In this document: positions 49,270-57,942 of the stretch, in pieces
Layout of the letters: each line of letters starts with the position of its first letter
Position numbering within the stretch: the first letter of the stretch is position 1
Origin: G963663735 sp963663735
Lineage (GTDB): Bacteria > Acidobacteriota > UBA6911 > RPQK01 > JAPXNP01
Direction of reading: 5' to 3'
Assembly: GCA_963663735.2 (NCBI GenBank)
Contig: CAXXHN010000002.1
Span: 186,001 to 250,000, forward strand
Length of the DNA stretch: 64,000 nucleotides
Translations under genes and position numbers: made by a program
The notes under the pieces: generated by a model
What the model saw: the letters and a program-made list of their open reading frames with translations, nothing else
Databases searched by the model: none
What the model was told of the DNA's origin: nothing

Positions 49270-52200
49270 TCAATCCTCAAACATTGGTTCAATCCGGGTG
49301 GTTGGTGGTATCGCCGCCATGTACCTCAGGTCTATATCCCCGAACAACTGCTGCCCGACAATAGGCTGGGTTGACTGGATTTTTATGTAACCACCTGACT
49401 GTGGTTCCAGGTCCGGCCACATTTCATCGTCCGTCAGGGTACGGGATATTCTTTGCCCTGGTCCCAACTGGATATTTTTTGTCGCGACCTGGCTTCCTTC
49501 CAGGCCATAAACAATCAGGTCGATATCAGCGGTTGTCTCTCCGGGATTAAAGAGGGCGATCCCCGTGAATACTCCGGGGAAGTCTCCCGATTTGGGGAAG
49601 CTGGCTACATGGTTGAATATGGCTTCTGTGAATAACCTTGTCTGCAGGGGCAGGGCAAGAGCATATTTGAGGTTATCGCCATCGGCAAATATTACATCTC
49701 CGATGATTCCCCCTCCGTCAGTTTCAACTGCCAGGGACCCAACCGTCATGCCTGTCGCAGGCAGTGAGAAAATCTGACGGAAGTTTTTTTCCATAGAGCA
49801 TTGTCCGCAGAGTTCAATCTCAGCGTCCGGAGCGATTAGTGACCCGTCCGGTGCGATGGCGGACAGTCGCAACTGCCTGGTTTCCGTTGAAGTATTAACC
49901 AGCTTGACGCTGGTGACGATATCAGCGCTGCTTGCCATCTGGGCAGAATAAAGCAATCGTTCCTGGGAAGCTTCCACTGCGTTAAGTCCCATTGCGGTGC
50001 GTATCCCAGGAATCTCTATCCGGGAGAAACCTACAATTCCCGGTCCGTCGGAGGTTTCGACAGACATGTAGGTGTTTTCCAGGCCATGCCCGGAACCAAA
50101 AAGTTCATTCGCGGTTTTGGTAATGAAACCCTTTCCAGGGATTGTGACCGGATTTGAGCTGAGGCTGGAGCCCTCTCCCACCAGGACGAAACTGACAGAA
50201 AGCGGTTCGTCAAATGGATTCACGACACTATACTGGATATCAGGGTTGAAGCCAGCCAGAAGGCCTTCTTCCAACGGACGAGTAAAGTAGAGCTTTTTGG
50301 CATACCTGGTCTGTGTCTCGGCTCCATCCAGCATACTGGTATCGGTAACTCCGAAGAGAAAAAGACTTCCCATTTTGTTCGTATTTTCGGCAGCCACCTC
50401 AATCCAGGAAACAGTATGCGGAGAGGAGACTTTACCGAAGAATTCAACTCCAAGCAGGGATAATTGCTTATTGGGTAAAATCTGGTGTACAGAAGGATTT
50501 TGTGGAGCATTCTCCAGGTTTCCGGCCTCACCATAGGTCGAGAGTGTCACATTAAAAGCAGTATCTCCAAAGTTTGAGATAACTATGCCTGTGAACCTGT
50601 CCAGAGCTCTTTTCCATACCGGGATAAAGGCCCTGCTCAGGTTTCCGGTAGTTACCGGGGCTGTCTCTATTTCGGGGCTGGTGAGGGTGTTGCTGTTACC
50701 CTGGTGCTTCCAGGTGACCGCCCTGAGCTTGAAAGCATAGTCAGTACCTGGTTCAAGGTCTGGGATGGTGTAGGAGTCCACGTTTTTATCAGACGTGATT
50801 CCGACTTTTTGAAAATTCCCGATCCCTGCCTTTTTAAAGAATATTTCGTATCCTCCGTCATTTTCGGTGTAGGCAATTGGGTCCCAGGTGAGGTCGACGC
50901 GATTTTCCTGCAGTGAGTTCCCAGCCTGTGCGGACAGGTTTCCGGGTGCCAGAGTCTGGGTGTTTGTGAATCTGTTTCCGTGTTTAGCCTCCACTGGGGC
51001 TAGGATATTATGGTTGGATGACTGCAGCTGGTTCCAGCGGAGATCTATTGATTCAGGAGGATTGGTAAGGAAACCGGGAAGATCCCCGGACATGAGGTTT
51101 CCTGAAGCCCACAAACCCCGAAGGTTGTTGAGATTTCCGAAAGAGTTGGGGACCGTTCCTTCCAACTGGTTATTGGAGAGGCCAAGCCTGCGCAAGCTGC
51201 CCAAATACCCGAGGTTGACCGGAATTTCCCCGGTAAGGTTATTGTTACTCAGGTATAGGGCCAACAGGGAGGGAAGATTGCCCAGCTCCGGGGGAATGGT
51301 CCCTTCCAGTTCATTGCTGTACAAAGACAGGTAGTTGAGGTATGGCAAGTTAGCCAGCTGGGATGGAATCGTTCCTGTCAGCTGATTTTCCTGCAGAAAT
51401 AGCTCCTGCAGGAAAAATAGATTTCCCAGGCTGACGGGGATTTCCCCGGTAAGGTTGTTTCCGTTCAGTTTAAGTGAATCAAGATATCCCAGGTTTCCCA
51501 GGGATGACGGGATGGAACCGGTCAACAGGTTCCCAGACAAGTCCAGTGTGGAGAGGTTGGCAAGAAGGGATATGTCGGGGTCTATTTCTCCTGTAAGCAG
51601 GTTATTTTTCAGGGAAAGTGTTGTGAGGTTAACCAGTCCGTTAAGAGAAGAGGGAATTGTCCCGGTGAGTCTGTTATCACCTGCTGTGAGTTGGGTAAGG
51701 TTTGTAAGGCTGCCGACTCCGGCAGGGATGGGTCCGGACAGGAAATTTCCATCAAGAAGGAGAGCCAACAGCTCTGAGAGGTTTTCAATCCCGGCCGGTA
51801 TTCCGCCTTCCAGCTGGTTGGTATATAAAGACAGTACCCGCAGGTAGTTCAGATTCGAAACAGAGACCGGTATTTCTCCGGTCAACAGGTTGTCTTCCAG
51901 CCACAGCTGGTCCAGGTTTACGAGATTTCCGATGTTTTCAGGAATATTGCCTGAAAGGTAGTTTGAGGAGAGGTCAAGATACCAGAGATTGCTCATCCCG
52001 GTCAGCCCAGCGGGAATCTCCCCCCAAAGCTGGTTGTCCCAGAAACTAAGGTACTGAAGCTGAGCCAGGGACGTGATCTCAACTGGAATTTCACCCCACA
52101 GATAGTTACCGGTAAAGTCGAGTTCTTCTAAATAAGGCAGGTTTCCTATTTCTTCGGGTATTTCTCCGGAAAGCAGGTTATAGGACAGGTCCAGTTTCAC

Positions 52201-52482
52201 GACGTGGCTGTTATCAACTGTTACTCCCCACCACTGTCCGGTCGGTATTGTTGTTGACTTCCATCCATAATTATTAGACCAGCCGCGTCCCCCGGTTGAA
52301 TGGTAGATGGCATAAAGCGCCGTGCATTCTGAATCCGGGATGCCGGAACACTGGGCTAACAACGGTTGCAGCGATGGAGCCGTCACTGAGATCAGCAGCA
52401 GGGAAAATTTTAAATAGGTTTTTAAAGCCTGATTGCGAAGGTATTGAGGAAATCTTTTTTTAGTCATGGCTGATAACATCAT
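49270..52482 (-). CDS. Secreted leucine-rich-repeat protein with fibronectin III and shared C-terminal modules
   Basis: 1,070 residues; the ATG overlaps the stop of the trypsin-like gene by four bases (ATGA), so translation is probably coupled. A signal peptide ends near LLAQC. About 17 leucine-rich repeats of 24 residues (residues ~75-490) have the plant-specific consensus LxxLxLxxNxLxGxIPxxLGN. A fibronectin III domain follows (~510-605, DLEPGTDYAFKLRAVTW). Residues ~615-1070 carry beta-rich modules related to the C-terminus of the multiheme cytochrome (TGIALFNPGETTADIDLIVYG, GPGQRISR). It is likely a surface or secreted adhesin or binding protein. The LRR type points to transfer or convergence with plant-type LRRs. 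Confidence 0.9.
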   Translation of the reverse strand: MMLSAMTKKRFPQYLRNQALKTYLKFSLLLISVTAPSLQPLLAQCSGIPDSECTALYAIYHSTGGRGWSNNYGWKSTTIPTGQWWGVTVDNSHVVKLDLSYNLLSGEIPEEIGNLPYLEELDFTGNYLWGEIPVEITSLAQLQYLSFWDNQLWGEIPAGLTGMSNLWYLDLSSNYLSGNIPENIGNLVNLDQLWLEDNLLTGEIPVSVSNLNYLRVLSLYTNQLEGGIPAGIENLSELLALLLDGNFLSGPIPAGVGSLTNLTQLTAGDNRLTGTIPSSLNGLVNLTTLSLKNNLLTGEIDPDISLLANLSTLDLSGNLLTGSIPSSLGNLGYLDSLKLNGNNLTGEIPVSLGNLFFLQELFLQENQLTGTIPSQLANLPYLNYLSLYSNELEGTIPPELGNLPSLLALYLSNNNLTGEIPVNLGYLGSLRRLGLSNNQLEGTVPNSFGNLNNLRGLWASGNLMSGDLPGFLTNPPESIDLRWNQLQSSNHNILAPVEAKHGNRFTNTQTLAPGNLSAQAGNSLQENRVDLTWDPIAYTENDGGYEIFFKKAGIGNFQKVGITSDKNVDSYTIPDLEPGTDYAFKLRAVTWKHQGNSNTLTSPEIETAPVTTGNLSRAFIPVWKRALDRFTGIVISNFGDTAFNVTLSTYGEAGNLENAPQNPSVHQILPNKQLSLLGVEFFGKVSSPHTVSWIEVAAENTNKMGSLFLFGVTDTSMLDGAETQTRYAKKLYFTRPLEEGLLAGFNPDIQYSVVNPFDEPLSVSFVLVGEGSSLSSNPVTIPGKGFITKTANELFGSGHGLENTYMSVETSDGPGIVGFSRIEIPGIRTAMGLNAVEASQERLLYSAQMASSADIVTSVKLVNTSTETRQLRLSAIAPDGSLIAPDAEIELCGQCSMEKNFRQIFSLPATGMTVGSLAVETDGGGIIGDVIFADGDNLKYALALPLQTRLFTEAIFNHVASFPKSGDFPGVFTGIALFNPGETTADIDLIVYGLEGSQVATKNIQLGPGQRISRTLTDDEMWPDLEPQSGGYIKIQSTQPIVGQQLFGDIDLRYMAAIPPTTRIEPMFED

Positions 52483-53297
52483 TCGGTGGGTGAATTATTG
52501 GTCATACAATCCTGAATCCAGTCAGAGACAGAAGAAACCCGGGCATAGACACCATAGTAAACTCCGCTTCCCCAGCTGGTAAGCCCGGTAGTCCTCCATG
52601 AGTCTCCATCAGGTACGATTAAAGGTCCGCCGCTGTCGCCGTTGGATGTGTCTTTGAATCCATTGGTATACCCGGCGCAGATCTCATATTCAGTTATCCA
52701 CCCGGGATAGTATCCACTGGGAGAGCCGCATACTTCATTGGATACTATAGGCAGTTCTACTTTCTGGAGAGTTACCGCGTAAAGCTCCTGACTCTGGTTT
52801 ATTCGACCCCAGCCCGAAGCTGTTGCAATGGTACCCGGGTCTGCAAGGTGAGAATCCTCTTCAGTCAGGATAGGGATAGGGGTATATTTTGAAGCTGTTC
52901 CCAGATGTAGAAGTGCTACGTCAGGAACGGAGTCGTAGATGTAACCAGGATGGACAAATATTTCGGTGACAGGGAGACGTTCACCCCGGCCCGGCTCTAC
53001 GTGATGGCTCCCAAGCTGTACTTCTATGGAGTGAGGAGTCCTTTTAATCGCGCAATGGGCGGCGGTCAATACCCATTCTGAATCTATCAGGACACCACTG
53101 CAGAAAAAACCTTCATACTGGGGGTCTCCGGCAGGTATTATGGCCGCAACAGCCTGGAGTTCATCAGGGCTGACATCATCTCCTCCGACCACCGAAGACA
53201 CATCCCCGCCACTATTTCCGGAACTGTCAGCAGCAGCAAGAGGCATGTAGCTAAACGCGCACAGCATTAATGCCGCGCACAAAAATCCATTTTTCAT
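52479..53297 (-). CDS. Trypsin-like serine protease (S1 family), exported
   Basis: 272 residues from the ATG at 53297 (GAGG upstream) with a signal peptide ending near PLAAADS. A propeptide leads to the activation-like VVGGDDV. The triad is complete: His in LTAAHC, Asp in DVALLHL, Ser in GDSGGPL. The residue six before the serine is Asp, giving trypsin-like preference for Lys/Arg. The Cys191-Cys220 disulfide of chymotrypsin-like enzymes is absent (Ser and Val at these places). It is coupled to the LRR gene, which may be its partner or carrier; that is inference. Confidence 0.92.
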   Translation of the reverse strand: MKNGFLCAALMLCAFSYMPLAAADSSGNSGGDVSSVVGGDDVSPDELQAVAAIIPAGDPQYEGFFCSGVLIDSEWVLTAAHCAIKRTPHSIEVQLGSHHVEPGRGERLPVTEIFVHPGYIYDSVPDVALLHLGTASKYTPIPILTEEDSHLADPGTIATASGWGRINQSQELYAVTLQKVELPIVSNEVCGSPSGYYPGWITEYEICAGYTNGFKDTSNGDSGGPLIVPDGDSWRTTGLTSWGSGVYYGVYARVSSVSDWIQDCMTNNSPTE

Positions 53298-53500
53298 CTT
53301 TTTATATCCTCGAATCAGAAAACGGTCCATTGGCAGGGATCCCAAAAGAACTAATATATTCTATTCATAAATGATAGTACCTTATACCTTTTGGTTCAGG
53401 AATAATCAGGGATCACGATCACATTTTTCAATTTTAGTTGGGCATATTGATGGTTTATCGTGCGATTCCTGAACAACCGCAGGAAAGCAGGGTTGAACGG

Positions 53501-53905
53501 TTAATCTTTAAACCTGCTCCGCCAGTCTTGCAGGCCACCCATATTTGTAACCCGGGTATAACCTTCCTGGAGCAGTACCTTTTTTACTATCCCGGCACGC
53601 CTTCCGGTCCTGCAGTAAACTATGACCGGTCGATTTTTATCCCCGTTGGTCAGCTCTTCGATTTTGAGCAGGTAGCTGGAAAAATCAAGGAAAGGGATGA
53701 AGGTTGCTCCTTCGATATGGTCGAGCTGGAATTCAGCTTCAGTCCTGATATCCAGTAGCAGCGCGTTCTCCTCATTGAGGAGACGGTAAGCCAGGTCCAG
53801 GTCAAAATCAGGCAGGGGTGAGGCTGGATTGCTTTCCTCTGCGAAACTCCGGAAGCTGAAAAGGGAGAAGATGGCAAGAATCAGTACAATTTTTAGCTTT
53901 GGCAA
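53501..53905 (-). CDS. Exported single-domain rhodanese
   Basis: 134 residues with a signal peptide ending near FAEES. The domain has LLLDIRTEAEFQLDHIEGA and the active loop VYCRTGRRA with its catalytic cysteine, then GGLQDWRSR. Rhodaneses move sulfane sulfur, for example from thiosulfate to cyanide or a thiol; periplasmic forms may handle sulfide or thiosulfate. The first strand lacks a partner domain, so this is the minimal form. It is a lone gene. The role in sulfur metabolism or detoxification is inferred. Confidence 0.9.
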   Translation of the reverse strand: MPKLKIVLILAIFSLFSFRSFAEESNPASPLPDFDLDLAYRLLNEENALLLDIRTEAEFQLDHIEGATFIPFLDFSSYLLKIEELTNGDKNRPVIVYCRTGRRAGIVKKVLLQEGYTRVTNMGGLQDWRSRFKD

Positions 53906-54130
53906 TGTTAAAACTCCGGTCGGTGATTAGATCCGCAACTATCCCAGGGGCAACTGGAAATCATGAAAGGTATGTGGTTTCATTCGAACAATATATCAGT
54001 ATGAAGTTCTGTATGCAAAAATCTGCAACTGGTGTTTCTTGCCATGTCCATGCTGTCGTTTCTCCTCTTTTGACAGGTTCCGGACTGCTGCCATCAAGTC
54101 CTTTAAAGCTTCAGGGGAAGGGATTAGTAT

Positions 54131-55510
54131 ATGGTTATCATGGATAAAAACAGCATTGACCGGAGGTGTTTTCTGGAACAGGCAGGTTGTGGGGTTTTGG
54201 TGGGAATGATGGCAGGAGCCAGGTTGAATGCAGCGGACCGGAGACCCAATATTCTGCTGATCCTGGTCGATGACCTTGGATATGGAGACCTTTCTTCATA
54301 TGGTTCCAGGGACATGAGAACCCCGAACATTGACCAGCTGATCGGATCCGGCATGAGGCTGGATAATTTTTATGCCAACTGTCCGGTCTGCTCACCTACC
54401 AGGGCGGCCCTGCTTACTGGACGCTACCCGGACCTGGTTGGTGTTCCGGGTGTCATTCGTACCCATGAAGATGATAATTTTGGATACCTTTCTGAAAAGG
54501 CTGAACTCCTGCCGGAAGTGTTGGGCGGGGCCGGATATCATACGGCACTGGTAGGCAAGTGGCACCTGGGACTGGACGCCCCGAACACTCCGCTGGACCG
54601 GGGCTTTGATTTTTTTCATGGTTTCCTGGGTGATATGATGGATGACTACTATACCCACCTTCGTCATGGAATCAACTACATGCGGGAAGACAGGGAGGTA
54701 ATTGAGCCTGAGGGACATGCCACCGACCTGTTTTCAGACTGGAGCATAAATTACATCAACCGCAGATCGGCTGAAGATAATCCCTTTTTCCTTTACCTTG
54801 CCTACAACGCCCCCCATAACCCAGTGCAGCCCCCGGATGAGTGGCTGGAAAAAGTCAGGCTTCGTGAGCCCGGGATAGGAGAAAACCGGGCGAAGCTGGT
54901 GGCACTGATAGAGCACCTGGACCATGGAATTGGGCGGGTCCTCGATTCCCTGGTAAACAACGGAATCGAGAGAGACACTCTGGTTGTGTTCACTTCTGAC
55001 AACGGGGGGCTCCTGAATGCCGGAGCCAATAATGGATCGTTGCGGGGTGGTAAGCAGGAAATGTTCGAGGGGGGAATCCGGGTCCCGGCCTGTGTGTCCT
55101 GGCCTGGAACCATCGTTCCCGGTCAAAAAAACAACAGTGTAGGCCTGACCATGGACTTGTTTCCGACCTTATGCGAAATAGCAGGTGTCACCGGGGTGGC
55201 TGCGAACATTAACGGAGTTTCCCTGGCGCCTGTTTTTTTGGAAAGCCGCCGGCTGGATAATGACAGGTTCCTGTTCTGGATGAGAAGGGAGGGGAACAGG
55301 TATGGGGCCAGGGCCTACTATGCAGCCAGGTATGGGGAATTTAAGCTCCTGCACAATTCTCCATTTGAACCAATGCAGCTGTATAACCTGGTCGAGGACC
55401 CGGGAGAAGACCATCCACTCGGCATGGAACACGCGATGTATGGAAAACTTTTCAGGGCCCTGCATAAACACATACAGGAGTCCGGAGCTGTGCCATGGCA
55501 GGGGAATTGA
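54131..55510 (+). CDS. Sulfatase (S1 family, formylglycine type)
   Basis: 459 residues. The N-terminus (DRRCFLEQAGCGVLVGMMAGA) has twin arginines and a hydrophobic stretch, so it is probably TAT-exported. The formylglycine motif is Cys87 in CSPTRAALLTGR; metal ligands are in ILVDDLGYGD and FTSDNGG, and GKWHLG is present. It cleaves sulfate esters of sugars or other compounds. The cysteine needs activation to formylglycine, but no anSME or FGE is in the window. AAGGGA precedes the first ATG. Substrate cannot be told, though nearby amino-sugar genes suggest sulfated glycans (inference). Confidence 0.93.
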   Translation: MVIMDKNSIDRRCFLEQAGCGVLVGMMAGARLNAADRRPNILLILVDDLGYGDLSSYGSRDMRTPNIDQLIGSGMRLDNFYANCPVCSPTRAALLTGRYPDLVGVPGVIRTHEDDNFGYLSEKAELLPEVLGGAGYHTALVGKWHLGLDAPNTPLDRGFDFFHGFLGDMMDDYYTHLRHGINYMREDREVIEPEGHATDLFSDWSINYINRRSAEDNPFFLYLAYNAPHNPVQPPDEWLEKVRLREPGIGENRAKLVALIEHLDHGIGRVLDSLVNNGIERDTLVVFTSDNGGLLNAGANNGSLRGGKQEMFEGGIRVPACVSWPGTIVPGQKNNSVGLTMDLFPTLCEIAGVTGVAANINGVSLAPVFLESRRLDNDRFLFWMRREGNRYGARAYYAARYGEFKLLHNSPFEPMQLYNLVEDPGEDHPLGMEHAMYGKLFRALHKHIQESGAVPWQGN

Positions 55511-55721
55511 CGGTTGATGTTTGAGGGGCCCGATACCAACCCAGGCAACACATTTTTAATCATTGACCAAACAACAAAAAAATCCTTGCGAAATTCTCAG
55601 CAGGGAAATATTCTGGGAGGGTTACACGGGATAATCAAACCTGCCCCGGGTAATCTTGGCGGAACAACATACAAATAACCGGGTTTCATGCAGAAACCTG
55701 CTTTTTTATGAGGAGACAAGA

Positions 55722-56660
55722 ATGTTTTCAGAAGACAACAGGAATTCGTTTAGTCCGGACCTTGCAAAATTCATACCTTTCCGTGACAAGGAAGCCTGCG
55801 CAAAGGTAAGGGCAATTAAGAAAGCTGATATTTGCAAACACCCAAACCCTGAATTCAAGATCAGGGTAATCGAAGACCCGGCAGACCTCTCCTTTGAATT
55901 TGCCATGGATATTGTGAACCGGATTAAATCTGCCCGGGATGAAGGCCGGAAGTTTGTAGGGATTTTTCCGGTCGGGCCCATGCCCCAGTATAAATTTGCA
56001 GCCCGTATGATCAATGATATGAAACTGTCCTGTGACCATGTTTATACTTTTAACATGGACGAGTATGCCGATGAGAACGGAAATCCAGCTCCCCCGGATT
56101 GGGAAGGGTCGTTTCAGACCGCAATGATGGAAAATTTTTTCCTCAGGATTGATGCGGATTTGAGGCCCCCTCTTGATCAGATAAATTTTCCCAGCAAGAA
56201 AAACATAGACAGTTATGGAAAGTTGATCGAGGACCTGGGAGGGGCTGATGTCGTGTACGGCGGAATCGGCTGGTGCGGACACATAGCTTTCTGGGAAACC
56301 CACCTTGGGTACGAGTATGAAGGGGATCTGGAAGCATTTAAGAAAGCCAAAGCCAGGGTAGTGGAACTGCATCCCATGACTATAATGCAGAACGCGCTTC
56401 ACTCCTTCAGCGGGGACTGGTCCTGGGTTCCTCCCAAGGCTTTTACTATAGGCCCTGACGAGATCCTTTCAGCCAGGCATCGCAGTTTCTGGCTGGACGG
56501 ATACATTGGCGGGGGAATTGCATGGCAGTCTTTTATTGCCAGGCTGGCTGCCCATGGTCCGGTTAATCCCTTTGTTCCGGGATCCATCCTGCAAACAGCG
56601 CCTGGAGACTATACCATCCTGGGCGGAGTCGCCAATGATGTAGTTATTAACATGCGCTGA
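55722..56660 (+). CDS. NagB-like glucosamine-6-phosphate deaminase family protein
   Basis: 312 residues from the ATG at 55722 (GAGGAGA upstream); 22 upstream codons of open frame are left out. It belongs to the glucosamine isomerase/6-phosphogluconolactonase fold: FPVGPMPQYKFA for phosphate binding, TFNMDEYADENG with the catalytic Asp, GGIGWCGHIAFWE with the His, and GGGIAWQSF. Family members convert GlcN-6-P to Fru-6-P and ammonia. It is longer and more divergent than E. coli NagB (266). It is followed by a PIG-L deacetylase. Cytoplasmic. Confidence 0.88.
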   Translation: MFSEDNRNSFSPDLAKFIPFRDKEACAKVRAIKKADICKHPNPEFKIRVIEDPADLSFEFAMDIVNRIKSARDEGRKFVGIFPVGPMPQYKFAARMINDMKLSCDHVYTFNMDEYADENGNPAPPDWEGSFQTAMMENFFLRIDADLRPPLDQINFPSKKNIDSYGKLIEDLGGADVVYGGIGWCGHIAFWETHLGYEYEGDLEAFKKAKARVVELHPMTIMQNALHSFSGDWSWVPPKAFTIGPDEILSARHRSFWLDGYIGGGIAWQSFIARLAAHGPVNPFVPGSILQTAPGDYTILGGVANDVVINMR

Positions 56661-56888
56661 TTGATTGAACAAGCCTGATGCATGTGGGGAAGTGTCCGAG
56701 AGGATCTGAAGTGTTTTAAGCCAAGATGTATGCCAATGGTTCCCTCTCCCTGGAAAAGATCCTGGATTCTTTCAGCCAGGGATAAACACGAATGGATTTA
56801 ATGAGACATCCTCCTCGCCTGACTGGCGAAGAAATGCCGAGGTCCGGAGGGTGTCGAGGTCATATACAGAGGAAGGTTATTAGAATAA

Positions 56889-57677
56889 ATGGATCAAAGA
56901 AAGAGAAGGGTTCTCGCAGTGGGAGCCCATCCTGATGATGTGGAGTTTATGTGTTCCGGTACCATGCAGCTCCTGAAGGATAAGGGGATGGAACTGCACC
57001 TGGCAACGCTTACCGGAGGGGACCTGGGGACAGAGGACCGGACCCGTGACGAAATCCGGGAAATACGGCTGGCTGAAGCCAGAGCATCCTGTTCACAAAT
57101 GGGTGCTTCCTGTTATTACCTGGGATTTGATGATTTTGAAATATTTTATACTTCAGACGCTCATCGGAAAGTGACCGCGCTGCTCAGGGATGTGGATCCA
57201 GATATCGTGATTACTCACCCTCCCCAGGATTATATGTCTGATCACGAGATTACCAGCCGCCTGGTCCGGAGTTCCTGCTTTTCTGCTCCGGTTCCTGCAT
57301 ACAGCCTGGATGGCCTGTCTGACTCGGGTCCAACCAGCCATATAACCACTCTTTATTATGCCCAGCCCATGGAGGGAAAGGATCTTTACGGAGCTCCCAT
57401 TACTCCGGGAATGTTTGTTGACATATCCGGGGTAATGGATCGGAAAGAGGCTTACCTGGCCTGCCATGCCAGCCAGAGGGACTGGCTGCGGAAACATCAC
57501 GGAATTGACGAATACCTGGAAAGCCTGCGCAGGTGGAGCCGGGAACTGGGAAGGCAGGCCTCTGCGAAATATTCACGACAGGTGGAGTATGCGGAGGCCT
57601 TCAGGCAGCACCGCGGACACGCCTATCCTTCCGCTAATATCCTTGCTGCAATTTTGGGTGATAAGGTTATGGAGTAG
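56889..57677 (+). CDS. PIG-L (LmbE) family deacetylase
   Basis: 262 residues. The zinc motif AHPDDVEF (His14, Asp17-type) is at the N-terminus and DYMSDHEIT supplies the second set (HxxDH-like). PIG-L enzymes remove N-acetyl groups from GlcNAc-containing molecules. No signal peptide is seen, so it is cytoplasmic. It lies 229 bases after the NagB-like gene on the same strand, a pairing that could replace the NagA-NagB route: deacetylation followed by deamination. AGGAAGG lies upstream of the ATG. Substrate (free sugar, phosphate or lipid) is unknown. Confidence 0.88.
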   Translation: MDQRKRRVLAVGAHPDDVEFMCSGTMQLLKDKGMELHLATLTGGDLGTEDRTRDEIREIRLAEARASCSQMGASCYYLGFDDFEIFYTSDAHRKVTALLRDVDPDIVITHPPQDYMSDHEITSRLVRSSCFSAPVPAYSLDGLSDSGPTSHITTLYYAQPMEGKDLYGAPITPGMFVDISGVMDRKEAYLACHASQRDWLRKHHGIDEYLESLRRWSRELGRQASAKYSRQVEYAEAFRQHRGHAYPSANILAAILGDKVME

Positions 57678-57942
57678 TCAGCCGGGGAGTGCCAGAGATG
57701 TCCTGACCGCATCAGCTGTAAGCAGGGTCAAGTCCTGAAATAAAGCAGGGTCAGTTATTCGAAAATCGACATTCGAACTCTGGCATTCCCGGGATTATGC
57801 ATTCCCGTGCTGTCCCGGCTATTGGGATTCCTTTTTGAAAAAGACCATTCAATAATAATCGATTCCGATCCCAAGAGCTCCCACGGTTACCCGCTGCCCG
57901 TTATTGTCCTTAAGATGGAAGCTAAAACCACGACCGGGATCA

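Noticed and set aside
53438..53758. 106-codon frame on the plus strand
   Set aside because: It is antisense to the rhodanese gene, which has clear motifs.
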